Positions 1 through 9,542 of a stretch of DNA of 64,000 bases are shown piece after piece (the first letter of the stretch is position 1; the number at the start of each line of letters is the position of its first letter). Source of the stretch: Hymenobacter terricola (GTDB taxonomy: Bacteria > Bacteroidota > Bacteroidia > Cytophagales > Hymenobacteraceae); contig NZ_JAGEMO020000003.1 of the NCBI RefSeq assembly GCF_017921975.2, positions 124,001 through 188,000 on the forward strand, written 5' to 3'. The notes beneath the pieces were generated by a model. That model did not search any database. It saw only the letters and a program-made list of their open reading frames with translations, and was not told the origin of the DNA. A program made the translations under genes and the position numbers.

Positions 1-501
1 AATGAACGCAATGGAGCCGGGCACGTCTTGGGCATCGACGATGAGCGTGTGCAGCGCGCCCGAGAAGTCGGACGAAAACCCATCGACCTCCACAATGCGA
101 ATAACGCCGCCGCCCCGGCTCTGGCCCACCACCTCCACGCGGTGGCCCGTGGCCCCGTCCAGCAGGTTCACCTTGATGGTGTTCGGGTGCATGGTGGAGG
201 CATTGCCCACGCTCTGAAAGGTATACTGCAGGCCGGCCGCTTCGGCGTGGTCGAAGGCCGTGCGGATGCGGGTGTCGTCGGGCGCGTAGCCGAGCAGGCC
301 GGCCACAATGGCGCGGTCGGAGCCGTGGCCCTCGTAGGTGCGGGCAAACGAGTTGTAGAACGTCACCACCGCCTCGGTGGGCACGGCCCCCAGAATGCGG
401 ATGGCCGCCCGCGCGATGCGCACCACCCCGGCCGTGTGCGACGAGCTGGGCCCAATCATCACGGGGCCAATCATATCAAAAATGCTGGATTTTTCGGCCA
501 T
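1..501 (-). CDS. sdaAB: L-serine ammonia-lyase, iron-sulfur-dependent, beta subunit (partial, 3' end outside window)
   Basis: The reverse strand reads from an ATG at 501 without a stop to the window edge (167 codons). The N-terminus MAEKSSIFDMIGPVMIGPSS runs into the SSHTAG motif typical of the beta domain of [4Fe-4S] serine dehydratases, followed by a conserved stretch with YEGHGSDRA. The enzyme deaminates L-serine to pyruvate and ammonia in the cytoplasm. In Bacteroidota the beta and alpha domains are often separate genes, so a partner should lie nearby. Only the beta domain is seen; the C-terminal part, often ACT-like in this family, is cut off. The next gene rightward (tryptophan dioxygenase) is divergent. 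The family call is firm from the motif. Confidence 0.88.
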   Translation of the reverse strand, partial: MAEKSSIFDMIGPVMIGPSSSHTAGVVRIARAAIRILGAVPTEAVVTFYNSFARTYEGHGSDRAIVAGLLGYAPDDTRIRTAFDHAEAAGLQYTFQSVGNASTMHPNTIKVNLLDGATGHRVEVVGQSRGGGVIRIVEVDGFSSDFSGALHTLIVDAQDVPGSIAFI

Positions 502-789
502 GGGCTTGCGCCATCAATACGGTTACGGAGCTAAAAGTAGCGGATTTGAGCCACACCGGGCAGTTGGACGGGCGGGCGGGCCCCACAAAGTATTCGATAA
601 AAAGCTCGACTTAAAGGCATTTAAGCTCCAGAATTCGCAACAAAGATGCGGCCCAACCACATAGGTTGCGGATTGTTAGGCACGCCGCCTAATTCCGCTC
701 CTTGAAACCACAGTATTTTAACGATATTTGCCACGGCCCACCCAGCCAATAGGCTCCTCTTTTTCCCTCTCACTTCACCCCTTCCCCAC
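502..789. other. Divergent intergenic region between sdaAB and kynA
   Basis: This 288-base gap separates two divergent genes and holds no convincing gene. A weak box GATATTTG at 723-730 (one mismatch to TAnnTTTG) sits about 60 bases before the kynA ATG. On the reverse strand CATCTTTG lies near 641-648, again one mismatch, and could serve sdaAB. No hairpin was noticed. Confidence 0.4.
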
Positions 790-1779
790 ATGTCCGCCCT
801 TCCCACCACGGACGAGTTTTCTCCCGCTGTACTAGCGCAGCTGCGCCGGCTAAAGGATAAATACGTCCCCGACGGCCAGGACCTGGCCGCTTATCTCGAA
901 GGCCTCTACCACGCCAAATACATTAATTACTGGGATTATATTGAGCTAGACACCTTACTCTCCCTGCAACGCCCGCTCACCAACCTGCCCGATGAGCGGA
1001 TTTTCATCATGTACCACCAGATTTCGGAGCTGTATTTCAAGCTCTGCCTCTGCGAGTACGAACAGATTGGCGACCTGCAGCAGCCCACGCTGGGCGAAGT
1101 AGTGCTGCGCCTGGGCCGTATTAACCGCTATTTCGACAACCTCATCGACTCCTTCGACGTGATGGTGGATGGCATGGACAAGCAGCAGTTTCTCGACTTT
1201 CGCATGGCCCTCATGCCGGCCTCGGGCTTCCAGTCGGTGCAGTACCGCATGATTGAGATTGCCAGCACCAGCCTCGAAAACCTCACCGACCAGGTGAAGC
1301 GCCAGACCCTGGGCGAGGCTGCCGCCCACGACTTCGACCAGCTCCTGGGCTGCATTTACTGGAAAGCCGGCGCCACCATCGAGGCCAGCGGCGCCAAAGC
1401 CCTTACCCTCATCGAATTCGAGCGCAAATACACCGCCGACCTCGTGCGCCACGCCGCCGCGTTCCAAAACCGCAACGTGTGGGCCGTGGTGCAGCGCCTG
1501 CCCGCCGAAGACCAGCACCACCCTCGCCTGCTGCGCGCCATGCGCCAGCTCGACGTGAGCGTGAACGTGAACTGGCCGCTGATGCACTTCAAATCGGCGG
1601 TGCGCTACCTGCAGCGCAACCCCACCGACGTGGCGGCGACCGGCGGCACCAATTGGCGCAGCTACCTGCCGCCCAAGTTCCAGCGCCGCATCTTCTACCC
1701 GCAGCTATGGACGGCCCAGGAATTGGAAGATTGGGGCAAAGGATGGGTTGAGCAAGTGCTGGAAGGCGTGAGTGCGTAG
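790..1779 (+). CDS. kynA: Tryptophan 2,3-dioxygenase
   Basis: A 329-residue protein of the heme-dependent tryptophan 2,3-dioxygenase family, which opens the indole ring of L-tryptophan to N-formylkynurenine, the first step of the kynurenine pathway. Diagnostic segments are NYWDYIELDTLLSLQ (about 46-60), IFIMYHQISELYFKL (71-85, with the active-site His76) and FRMALMPASGFQSVQYR (137-153, with the substrate-carboxylate Arg138). His266 in LMHFKSAVRYLQ is the likely proximal heme ligand, followed by the GGTNWRSYLPP loop. Length is normal. No other kynurenine gene is adjacent. A long hairpin follows the stop. Identification is secure. Confidence 0.95.
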   Translation: MSALPTTDEFSPAVLAQLRRLKDKYVPDGQDLAAYLEGLYHAKYINYWDYIELDTLLSLQRPLTNLPDERIFIMYHQISELYFKLCLCEYEQIGDLQQPTLGEVVLRLGRINRYFDNLIDSFDVMVDGMDKQQFLDFRMALMPASGFQSVQYRMIEIASTSLENLTDQVKRQTLGEAAAHDFDQLLGCIYWKAGATIEASGAKALTLIEFERKYTADLVRHAAAFQNRNVWAVVQRLPAEDQHHPRLLRAMRQLDVSVNVNWPLMHFKSAVRYLQRNPTDVAATGGTNWRSYLPPKFQRRIFYPQLWTAQELEDWGKGWVEQVLEGVSA

Positions 1780-1851
1780 AGTTGGCTCCGCCAGCGTTAA
1801 ATCAACCCGCCTGAAAGGTCTATTATCAGGGCCTGCTTCGCGATACCGCAT

Positions 1852-1906
1852 AAAGGCAATACCCCGCAAAAATGGCTTGAGCGTCATTTTGCGGGGTATT
1901 GCCTTT
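1852..1906. terminator. Bidirectional terminator hairpin
   Basis: Arms 1852-1874 and 1885-1906 form a nearly perfect stem of 22 base pairs (one bulged A) with about ten loop bases. It lies between the ends of the convergent kynA and the 69-residue membrane protein. The arms finish in A-rich and T-rich ends on both strands, as expected for a two-way intrinsic terminator. Confidence 0.75.
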
Positions 1907-1915
1907 AAAAAGCTT

Positions 1916-2125
1916 TTACCGTCGGTTGTTGCCATACATTTTCCAGCGGCCGAAAAATGCCAGCGCGGCTGCGACGATGACCAAGCCAACCAGTGCGTAC
2001 TTAAATCCGCCCTGGCCGGTGTGCGCCCAACTCCACCAGGACAATATACCGGCAACAAACATCAGGCAGGTGGTAAGCAGTAGCCGCGTGGTGGAAACGT
2101 ACGGCGGTTTGAGCATCGTTTTCAT
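1916..2125 (-). CDS. Small two-helix membrane protein, function unknown
   Basis: A 69-residue reading frame with two hydrophobic segments: about 14-32 (LLLTTCLMFVAGILSWWSW) and about 43-58 (ALVGLVIVAAALAFFG), separated by a Gly-rich polar turn, and a basic C-terminus ending NNRR. That is a plausible helical hairpin in the inner membrane. I recognise no family. It converges on kynA with a terminator hairpin between the stops, which supports it as a real transcription unit. Its ATG is followed upstream by 130 non-coding bases. Confidence 0.55.
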   Translation of the reverse strand: MKTMLKPPYVSTTRLLLTTCLMFVAGILSWWSWAHTGQGGFKYALVGLVIVAAALAFFGRWKMYGNNRR

Positions 2126-2258
2126 GGCTCTCGGGGTTTAGATAATTGCGGTGAGGCAGCATGGCTGATTTTGCTACAACTAAATATACACATACAAACC
2201 ACCATTCACAAGCTATTTGTTGTCTTTCGTGGCTGACGGATATAGGGCTGCCGGCCTC

Positions 2259-3581
2259 TTATTCCGTCATCTGTCCGTGTTCGGCCCGCGTCTCGCCCAT
2301 TCGCCAGTACACAAGTAGCGAGAGCAGCGCGCAGCCCGTCACGTACCAATAGAACCACTCTTCCACCCCGTGGTCCTTGGCGAAAAGAGCCAGATACTCG
2401 GCCGTGCCGCCAAAAATGGCCACCGTGAGCGCAAACGGCAGCCCCACGCCCAGCGCCCGTATTTCCGTGGGGAAAAGCTCTGCTTTCACCACCGCGCTGA
2501 TGGACGTGTACCCGCTCACGACAAACAGCGCGGCGATGAGCAAGCCCGCAGCCACCCAGGCATCGTGCGTGTGGGCCAGCTGGCGCAGGAGCGGCACCGT
2601 GCCCAGCGTGGCCCCGATGCCAAACATCAGCAGGACCGGCCGGCGGCCCACTTTGTCGGAAATAGCGCCCAGCAAGGGCTGAAACAGCAGCGCCACGGCC
2701 ATCACCCCAAACGAAATAAGGGTGGCCTGCTCCTTGGAAAAGCCCGAAGTGTTGACCAGAAATTTTTGGGCATACGTGGTGAACGTGTAGAAAGCCAGCG
2801 TGCCGCCCAGCGTGAGGCCCACCACGGTAAGCACTGCCTGCGGGTGCTGCATGAGAACCCGCATTTGGCTGACCGTGGGAGCGCGGCCTTCGCCTTCGGC
2901 TCCGGCAGCGGCCACCCCGCGCCGGTGCTCCTCAAAAGCGGCGGTTTCGCCCATGTGTGTGCGCAGGTACAAGGCCCCCAGCGCCGCCACTGCCCCGATG
3001 ATGAAAGGCACCCGCCAGCCCCAATCGCCCAGTTGGGCAGGCGTGAGCAGGTGCTGCAAGCCCAGCTGCACAATGAGGGCCAGCAGCTGCCCGCCCATCA
3101 GCGTGAGGTATTGAAAACTGGACCAAAAGCCCCGGTGTCGCGCTCCCGCCATCTCGCTCAGGTAGGTGGCTGAAGTGCCATATTCGCCACCCACGCTGAG
3201 GCCCTGCACCAGCCGGGCCAGCAGCAGCAAGGCCGGCGCGGCCACCCCAATGCGGGCGTACCCCGGCGTGGCCGCAATCAACAGCGAGCCGCCGGCCATG
3301 AGGCGCACCGACAGCAGCAGCGCCGCCCGGCGGCCGTGGCGGTCAGCATACGCGCCCAGCAGCCACGCGCCCAGCGGCCGCATCAGAAAACCCACTGCGA
3401 AGATGGCGGCGGTACTGAGCAGCTGCGCCGTGGGGCTGCCTTTGGGGAAGAATACCGGCGCGAAGTACAGCGCAAACGCCGAGTAGGCATACCAGTCGTA
3501 CCACTCCACCAGGTTGCCAATGGAGCCGCTGACGATGGAACGCAGGCGCGAGATGGTGGGAGAAGCGGAGAGCACAGTCAT
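2259..3581 (-). CDS. MFS transporter, metabolite:H+ symporter (MHS, KgtP/ProP-like) family
   Basis: A 440-residue, twelve-helix transporter. The start VSGSIGNLVEWYDWYAYSAF is the signature first helix of metabolite:H+ symporters such as KgtP and ProP. The loop-2 motif GAYADRHGRRAALLLSV and the segment LVQGLSVGGEYGTSATYLSE (helix 5) are also typical. The substrate is probably an organic acid or osmolyte but cannot be read from sequence. I use the ATG at 3581 (MTVLSASPT); the open frame extends 12 codons upstream to another ATG at 3617 without added conservation. It stands alone, divergent from the FAD oxidoreductase gene. Confidence 0.88.
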   Translation of the reverse strand: MTVLSASPTISRLRSIVSGSIGNLVEWYDWYAYSAFALYFAPVFFPKGSPTAQLLSTAAIFAVGFLMRPLGAWLLGAYADRHGRRAALLLSVRLMAGGSLLIAATPGYARIGVAAPALLLLARLVQGLSVGGEYGTSATYLSEMAGARHRGFWSSFQYLTLMGGQLLALIVQLGLQHLLTPAQLGDWGWRVPFIIGAVAALGALYLRTHMGETAAFEEHRRGVAAAGAEGEGRAPTVSQMRVLMQHPQAVLTVVGLTLGGTLAFYTFTTYAQKFLVNTSGFSKEQATLISFGVMAVALLFQPLLGAISDKVGRRPVLLMFGIGATLGTVPLLRQLAHTHDAWVAAGLLIAALFVVSGYTSISAVVKAELFPTEIRALGVGLPFALTVAIFGGTAEYLALFAKDHGVEEWFYWYVTGCALLSLLVYWRMGETRAEHGQMTE

Positions 3582-3674
3582 GCGGCAAATAAAAGCGGTG
3601 GCGACCGGGGCTTCCAACGCAGGCTCCCTTTACCTGTTCAACGGTGCGCAAAACCAGTGCCCAGCGCAGGATTG

Positions 3675-3682
3675 TACCTTTG
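3675..3682 (+). promoter_or_regulatory. Bacteroidota-type -7 box (TACCTTTG)
   Basis: TACCTTTG matches the TAnnTTTG -7 consensus of Bacteroidota housekeeping promoters exactly and lies 80 bases before the ATG of the FAD oxidoreductase gene at 3763. No clear -33 TTG is visible at the expected distance, so the call rests on the box and its location. Confidence 0.5.
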
Positions 3683-3762
3683 CCAATAGTTGACTGAGCG
3701 CCTAATTCATATGTGAATCTGGTGTTTTAAATCAAAGGATAACTACCTTTCATATTACACAA

Positions 3763-5334
3763 ATGTTAAAACAAGAACTGGAAATCCTGCTCGCTCCCGA
3801 AGTAGCTTTCGATGAGTTTACCAGGTACGAAGCCGTGCTTCGCCAAGCCGGTTTACAGCCCGGCGAGGCCGATTATATCCACCTCCGCAAGCGGTCCATC
3901 GATGCCAGGGGCCGCCAGGCGCTGGTGAGGCTCCGGGCCGATGTATACCGGACACCTCCCCCAACCGATTTGTTTGGCCCTTGGTTTGTTTATCCAAATG
4001 TGAAAATACATTCACCGGCAGTGCTTATTATTGGTGCCGGCCCGGCGGGGCTGTTTGCCGCGTTGCGCTGCATTGAGCTGGGTCTAAAACCCATTGTGCT
4101 GGAGCGGGGACGCGACGTGCGAGCACGGCGCCGAGACCTGGCCGCTATCAATAAGGAGCAGCTCGTAAACCCTGATTCCAACTACTGCTTTGGGGAAGGC
4201 GGCGCGGGCACTTATTCCGACGGCAAATTATATACCCGCGCCACCAAGCGCGGCGACGTGGGCCGGGTACTGCGCCGGCTGGTGCAGCACGGCGCCACGC
4301 CCGACATTCTGGTGGACGCCCACCCCCACATCGGCACCAATAAACTGCCGGCCGTGGTGCAGGCCCTGCGCGAAGCCATTATTGAAGCGGGCGGCGAAGT
4401 GCGCTTCGAAACCCGTGTGACGGACCTGCTGCTGGAAAATAACCGCCTGCGCGGGGTGGTGACGGCGACGGGCGAGGCGCTGGAAGCTGACGCCACGATT
4501 CTGGCTACCGGCCATTCGGCGCGGGATATTTACGAGCTGCTGCACCGGCGCGGCGTGCTCATCGAAGCCAAGCCATTTGCGATGGGGGTGCGCGTGGAGC
4601 ACCAGCAGGCCCTGATTGACCAGGCCCAGTACCGCCGGGCCGAGCGCGGGCTGCTGCCGGCAGCCTCCTACTCGCTGGTGCACCAAACGGAGGTGGGCGG
4701 GCAGCAGCGCGGCGTGTTTTCGTTTTGCATGTGCCCCGGCGGCTTCATTGTGCCGGCCGCAACGGCTCCCGGCGAAGTGGTGGTGAATGGCATGAGCCCC
4801 AGCCGCCGCGACTCGCAGTTTGCCAATTCCGGCATTGTGGCCGCCGTGGAGCTGGTTGACATGGACCTGAAACAATACGGTGCCCTGGCCGGCCTGCGCT
4901 TTCAGCAAGCCATTGAGCAGCGGGCCTGCCAGGCGGCCGGCGGCACCCAGCGGGCGCCCGCGCAGCTGCTGGGCGACTTTCTCAGGAATAAAACCTCGGC
5001 CAACCTGCTCGAAACTTCCTACCAGCCCGGCTTGGTGGCGGTGCCGATGGATGAGGTGCTCGGCGATGCGCTGGCCGAACGGCTGCGCCAGGGCTTCCGC
5101 GATTTCGGCCGCAAAATCCCCGGCTACGCCACCAATGCCGCTCAGATTGTGGGCGTGGAAAGCCGGACCTCGGCCCCCGTGCGCATCCCGCGCGATAAGG
5201 ACACGTTGCAGCATCCGGTGGTGGCGGGCCTGTTTCCCTGCGGCGAAGGCGCGGGCTACGCGGGCGGCATCGTGTCGGCGGCCATGGACGGGGAGCGCTG
5301 CGCGGAAGCCGTATTTGCAATTGTTAAAGGATAA
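3763..5334 (+). CDS. FAD-dependent oxidoreductase (COG2509-like)
   Basis: A 523-residue flavoprotein. Residues 1-80 form a small N-terminal domain. A Rossmann fold follows with GAGPAG at 91-96 and the ribose-binding acidic residue in VLERGRD. The segment CFGEGGAGTYSDGKLYTR and the C-terminal FPCGEGAGYAGGIVSAAMDG are hallmarks of the uncharacterised FAD-dependent dehydrogenase family COG2509. The physiological substrate of this family is, to my knowledge, not established. The protein is cytoplasmic, with no signal peptide. Downstream, after 134 bases, is a CoA-binding protein in the same direction. Family assignment is strong; function is open. Confidence 0.88.
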   Translation: MLKQELEILLAPEVAFDEFTRYEAVLRQAGLQPGEADYIHLRKRSIDARGRQALVRLRADVYRTPPPTDLFGPWFVYPNVKIHSPAVLIIGAGPAGLFAALRCIELGLKPIVLERGRDVRARRRDLAAINKEQLVNPDSNYCFGEGGAGTYSDGKLYTRATKRGDVGRVLRRLVQHGATPDILVDAHPHIGTNKLPAVVQALREAIIEAGGEVRFETRVTDLLLENNRLRGVVTATGEALEADATILATGHSARDIYELLHRRGVLIEAKPFAMGVRVEHQQALIDQAQYRRAERGLLPAASYSLVHQTEVGGQQRGVFSFCMCPGGFIVPAATAPGEVVVNGMSPSRRDSQFANSGIVAAVELVDMDLKQYGALAGLRFQQAIEQRACQAAGGTQRAPAQLLGDFLRNKTSANLLETSYQPGLVAVPMDEVLGDALAERLRQGFRDFGRKIPGYATNAAQIVGVESRTSAPVRIPRDKDTLQHPVVAGLFPCGEGAGYAGGIVSAAMDGERCAEAVFAIVKG

Positions 5335-5468
5335 TGTTTGTTCGGTAGTCGCGGCGGCCTGCTAACCACGGCAAGCGCGGCTGCGTAATCATGCTTCCTT
5401 ATAGTATTACCGCCGGCAGCTCTGGCCTGGTCAAAAACTGCCGCTGAAAATTCAACGTTGAAATCAAC

Positions 5469-5828
5469 ATGAAAAAGACTCTTGTTCTTGGTGCTTCGGA
5501 CAACCCATCCCGCTACTCCTTCCGGGCGGCGCACATGCTCAAAAACCACGGCCACGAAGTGGTGCCGGTCGGCATTCGCCAGGGCGAAGTAGCGGGCATG
5601 GCCATTCACACGGACCGGCCGCTGGAAAAAGACATCGACACGGTGACGCTTTACGTGGGCCCACAAAACCAGCCCGCCTGGTACGACTACATTCTGGACC
5701 TGCAGCCCAAGCGCATCCTTTTCAACCCCGGCACCGAAAACCCGGAGCTGGAGCGCCTGGCCCAACAGCGCGGCATCCAGACGGAAGAAGCCTGCACCCT
5801 GGTGCTGCTTTCGATTGGGCAATATTGA
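5469..5828 (+). CDS. CoA-binding domain protein (YccU-like)
   Basis: A 119-residue single-domain protein starting MKKTLVLGASDNPSRYSFRA, the nucleotide-binding loop of the CoA-binding (YccU-type) Rossmann fold. It carries further conserved pieces GHEVVPVGIR, FNPGTENPEL and EEACTLVLLS. Such proteins resemble the N-terminal domain of succinyl-CoA synthetase alpha and bind CoA in vitro; the cellular role is unknown. The length is normal. A palindromic heptad element and then a strong terminator follow the stop. Confidence 0.88.
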   Translation: MKKTLVLGASDNPSRYSFRAAHMLKNHGHEVVPVGIRQGEVAGMAIHTDRPLEKDIDTVTLYVGPQNQPAWYDYILDLQPKRILFNPGTENPELERLAQQRGIQTEEACTLVLLSIGQY

Positions 5829-5900
5829 GTTGTTAGTTAGTGGTTGTTAGGTGTTAGTCAACATCCTGGTCAACAACCGACAATGAGTAATTGATAACCC
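5829..5900. repeat. Intergenic palindromic heptad-repeat element (copy 1)
   Basis: Immediately after the CoA-binding gene stop, the sequence cycles with a 7-base period (TTGTTAG, TTAGTGG, TTGTTAG, GTGTTAG). The right half (5866-5900) is an imperfect reverse complement of the left. It belongs with similar elements at 26529-26577, 31590-31669 and, inside a coding sequence, 23663-23740. Copies differ in the exact heptad but share length, periodicity and hairpin form. Confidence 0.5.
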
Positions 5901-5954
5901 ATTTACTTTTGAACGAATGCTTGTAAAACCACTGACCTCTCGTGGTTTGCACGT

Positions 5955-5988
5955 AAATACCCTGGCAGTTTCTGCCGGGGTATTTTTT
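5955..5988. terminator. Bidirectional terminator
   Basis: Arms 5955-5968 and 5972-5985 pair over 14 positions (one G-T pair) with a TTT loop, followed by a T run on the + strand and flanked by A residues for the reverse direction. It sits between the convergent CoA-binding gene (+) and ABC ATPase gene (-). Confidence 0.8.
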
Positions 5989-6005
5989 GTAAAACCGGCC
6001 GCCTG

Positions 6006-7016
<1,011 letters not shown>

Positions 7017-7315
7017 GAGCACCAAAAAGCGAAAACGGCATTCCGCAGCTTTCGCCCCAAAATCAGGGCCAGGCTTACGCTAACGCCACGGCGAAGCTAC
7101 TGCCTCACGCAGTAATAAGCCGCCGCCCCATTGCAAGGCCGCCGAAAGCCTGGGGCCAGAATGTGGGCCTTGACGGTCGAATCATGCAGGTTTTGAGCCC
7201 GATTTCATGCCAACTTCCGGGCCGCTCAGCTGTTCATTTGCATGATGCCAATGGCCTCGCTCCGGGCCAGCTTTTTCATTGTCGCGTTCGTGAAATTGCG
7301 ACCAAGTCATTGCTT

Positions 7316-8950
7316 ATGAAAACTTCCGTCCTTCTCTCTTTCGGCCTGCTGCTGAGCACTGCGGCTTTTGGCCAGCACTCCACCATGCCCGGCATAGATA
7401 TGGCGGCGCCCAAGCCGGCCCGCCGCCCGCCCAGCCCCCAAACAAAACCGGCCACTACGGCCCCATCCCGGCCTAAATCTGCGGCCGTGCCTGCTGATAG
7501 CACGGCCCGCAAGGCTGCGGTAGCGCCGGCCATACCGGGCATGGCCATGCCGGGCATGAGTATGCCCGCCACGCCCTCGCCCGCCTCCGCCCCGCCCAGT
7601 CACGATATACCGGGCATGGACATGGCATCCCCAAGCACGGCCACGCCCATGCCCGGCCACACGATGCCCGGCATGGCCATGGACAGTGCCGGCGGCATGA
7701 TGATGGATTTCCGGAATTCTTTTTCCAAAAACCTGCCCATGACGCGGCAGGGCTCCGGCACCAGCTGGCACCCCGACAATTCCCCGATGTATATGCAGAT
7801 GTACCAGCCTAAGGGGTGGGACGTGATGCTGATGTACTCCCTGTTCCTGCGCTACACCCGCCAGAATGCCAACCACGACGCCCGGCGCGGCGATGCCAAC
7901 TTCCGGGCCAACAGCTACGTGATGGCCATGGCCAACCACCTGGTGGGCCAGCGCGGGCTGTTCAGCGTGCAGGCCATGCTGTCGGCCGACCCGCTCACGG
8001 TGGGCGGCGCGGGCTACCCGCTACTGTTCCAGACCGGCGAGTCCTGGCAGGGCGAAAAGCTGCACGACCACCAGCACCCGCACGATTTGGTCAGTGAGCT
8101 GGCCGTGGCCTACACCTACGCCGCCAGCTCCGACGTGGACCTGACCGCCTACCTCGGCTACCCCGGCGAGCCGGCCATTGGGCCGCCCGTGTTCATGCAC
8201 CGGCCCTCGGCGGCCAATCTGCCCTCGGCGCCGCTGGGCCACCACTGGCAGGATGCCACGCACATTCAGTTTGGAGTGGCCACGCTGGGGGTGCGCTACC
8301 GCAACGCCAAGCTCGAGGGCTCGCTCTTCACGGGCCGCGAGCCCAACGAAAACCGCTACAGCTTCGACCGGCCGCGCTTTGATTCCTACAGCGCCCGCCT
8401 CTCGGTGAACCCGGCCACCAACCTGGCCCTGCAAGCCTCGATGGCCCACATCAACAGCCCCGAAGAGCTGGAGCCGGACGACAATGTGGACCGCACCACG
8501 GCCTCGGTGCTGCACAACGCCGCGCTGGGCCCGGAGAGCATCCTGTCGTCGACGCTCGTATGGGGCATGAACCGCCACAGCGGCTCCGGCGACGCGTATT
8601 ATTCCCACTCCTTCCTGCTCGAAAGCAACCTCCAGGCCCGGCAATTCAACTTGTTTACCCGCCTCGAAACCCTGCAGCTAAACTACGACGAGCTGCTGCT
8701 GCCGGCCCTCACCGACAATGATGCGCACGCCAGCCGGCAGGTGTCCGCCTTCACGCTGGGCGCCTCAAAATACCTGGCCAAAACCACAGCCGGCTGGCTC
8801 GATTTGGGCCTCACCGGCACCCTCAACGCCTTCAATACCGACAACCTGGCGCTGCTGAATGCCTACGGCAAAAACCCGCTTTCCTTCGAAGTGTACCTGC
8901 GCTTCATCGCCCCGCGCATGAGCATGCACATGGGCGGCATGAAGCACTGA
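7316..8950 (+). CDS. Secreted Met-rich (MPGM-repeat) protein, possible copper-related outer membrane protein
   Basis: A 544-residue protein with signal peptide MKTSVLLSFGLLLSTAAFGQ. Residues about 21-145 are low complexity, with Met-Pro-Gly and His-Met clusters (HSTMPGIDM, PGMAMPGMSM, PGHTMPGMAM, GGMMMDF). This type of thioether ligand array binds Cu(I) in CopA/PcoB-type proteins. The remaining 400 residues begin SGTSWHPDNSPMYMQMYQPK, contain LHDHQHPHDL and alternate aromatic and polar residues like a beta-barrel, ending SMHMGGMKH. I recall similar C-terminal domains in copper-resistance islands. No copper ATPase or oxidase gene is nearby. The upstream open frame to 7163 is not needed; the signal peptide fixes the start at 7316. 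Confidence 0.72.
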   Translation: MKTSVLLSFGLLLSTAAFGQHSTMPGIDMAAPKPARRPPSPQTKPATTAPSRPKSAAVPADSTARKAAVAPAIPGMAMPGMSMPATPSPASAPPSHDIPGMDMASPSTATPMPGHTMPGMAMDSAGGMMMDFRNSFSKNLPMTRQGSGTSWHPDNSPMYMQMYQPKGWDVMLMYSLFLRYTRQNANHDARRGDANFRANSYVMAMANHLVGQRGLFSVQAMLSADPLTVGGAGYPLLFQTGESWQGEKLHDHQHPHDLVSELAVAYTYAASSDVDLTAYLGYPGEPAIGPPVFMHRPSAANLPSAPLGHHWQDATHIQFGVATLGVRYRNAKLEGSLFTGREPNENRYSFDRPRFDSYSARLSVNPATNLALQASMAHINSPEELEPDDNVDRTTASVLHNAALGPESILSSTLVWGMNRHSGSGDAYYSHSFLLESNLQARQFNLFTRLETLQLNYDELLLPALTDNDAHASRQVSAFTLGASKYLAKTTAGWLDLGLTGTLNAFNTDNLALLNAYGKNPLSFEVYLRFIAPRMSMHMGGMKH

Positions 8951-8974
8951 TTGCGGCCGCCCGCCCTGGCCTTT

Positions 8975-9487
8975 TTACATCGGTTTGGCGCGGGCCGCCG
9001 GGGCCGACAGACAGGCCCCCACGGCCAGCCCCAACGCCACCGTAGCGGCAATGGTCCTCACGCGGTGCCACTTGTTCCAGGGGCTTTCGAAGGCGGCCCG
9101 TGCCGAAACCGCCGCAGCTGGCGAGGCAGTTTGCAGAGGGAATGCCGCCAGGGTTTCGTTTAGGGGAATATTAGCGGCCACCGTAACCCCCAGGCTGCCC
9201 ACCAAATACATAATAGAAGCAGCTCCCAGCAGCCAGCATCGCCGCGAAACCGGGCGACCAACGTGCAAGACCGTGGCCAGGGGCAGAAAAAAGGGTGCCC
9301 CAAGAAAGCTGGCCAAAAAAATCGGGTTTTGAATCGCCTCGTTAATGGCCTGCATCGCCGCAATGTACTGCGGGGCCGGCAAACGCGCGAACGCCGGATT
9401 TATCGCCACCGCGAAGCCGTAGAACAACCCCGCCACCAGGGCCGTCGTGAAGGTGGCCAGCGCCAGAACAATGGATTTGACGGACAT
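8975..9487 (-). CDS. DUF1772 (anthrone oxygenase-like) membrane protein
   Basis: A 170-residue protein with four hydrophobic segments. It starts MSVKSIVLALATFTTALVAG, followed by FYGFAVAINPAFARLP and the middle block ASFLGAPFFLPLATVLHVG. Near the end is the conserved WNKWHRVRTIAATVAL typical of DUF1772, a family that includes anthrone-oxygenase-like proteins. Biochemical function in bacteria is unknown. ATG 9487 is preferred to the longer open frame from 9532. It converges on the Met-rich gene, with only 24 bases between stops. Confidence 0.8.
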   Translation of the reverse strand: MSVKSIVLALATFTTALVAGLFYGFAVAINPAFARLPAPQYIAAMQAINEAIQNPIFLASFLGAPFFLPLATVLHVGRPVSRRCWLLGAASIMYLVGSLGVTVAANIPLNETLAAFPLQTASPAAAVSARAAFESPWNKWHRVRTIAATVALGLAVGACLSAPAARAKPM

Positions 9488-9542
9488 GGGTGGCGGCAAT
9501 TGGTTACCACCAAAATACGACCACCCGCCCATTCACGCCCGT

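Noticed and set aside
4228..5214. 328-codon frame on the - strand opposite the FAD oxidoreductase
   Set aside because: Shadow frame; no start signal, no family features.
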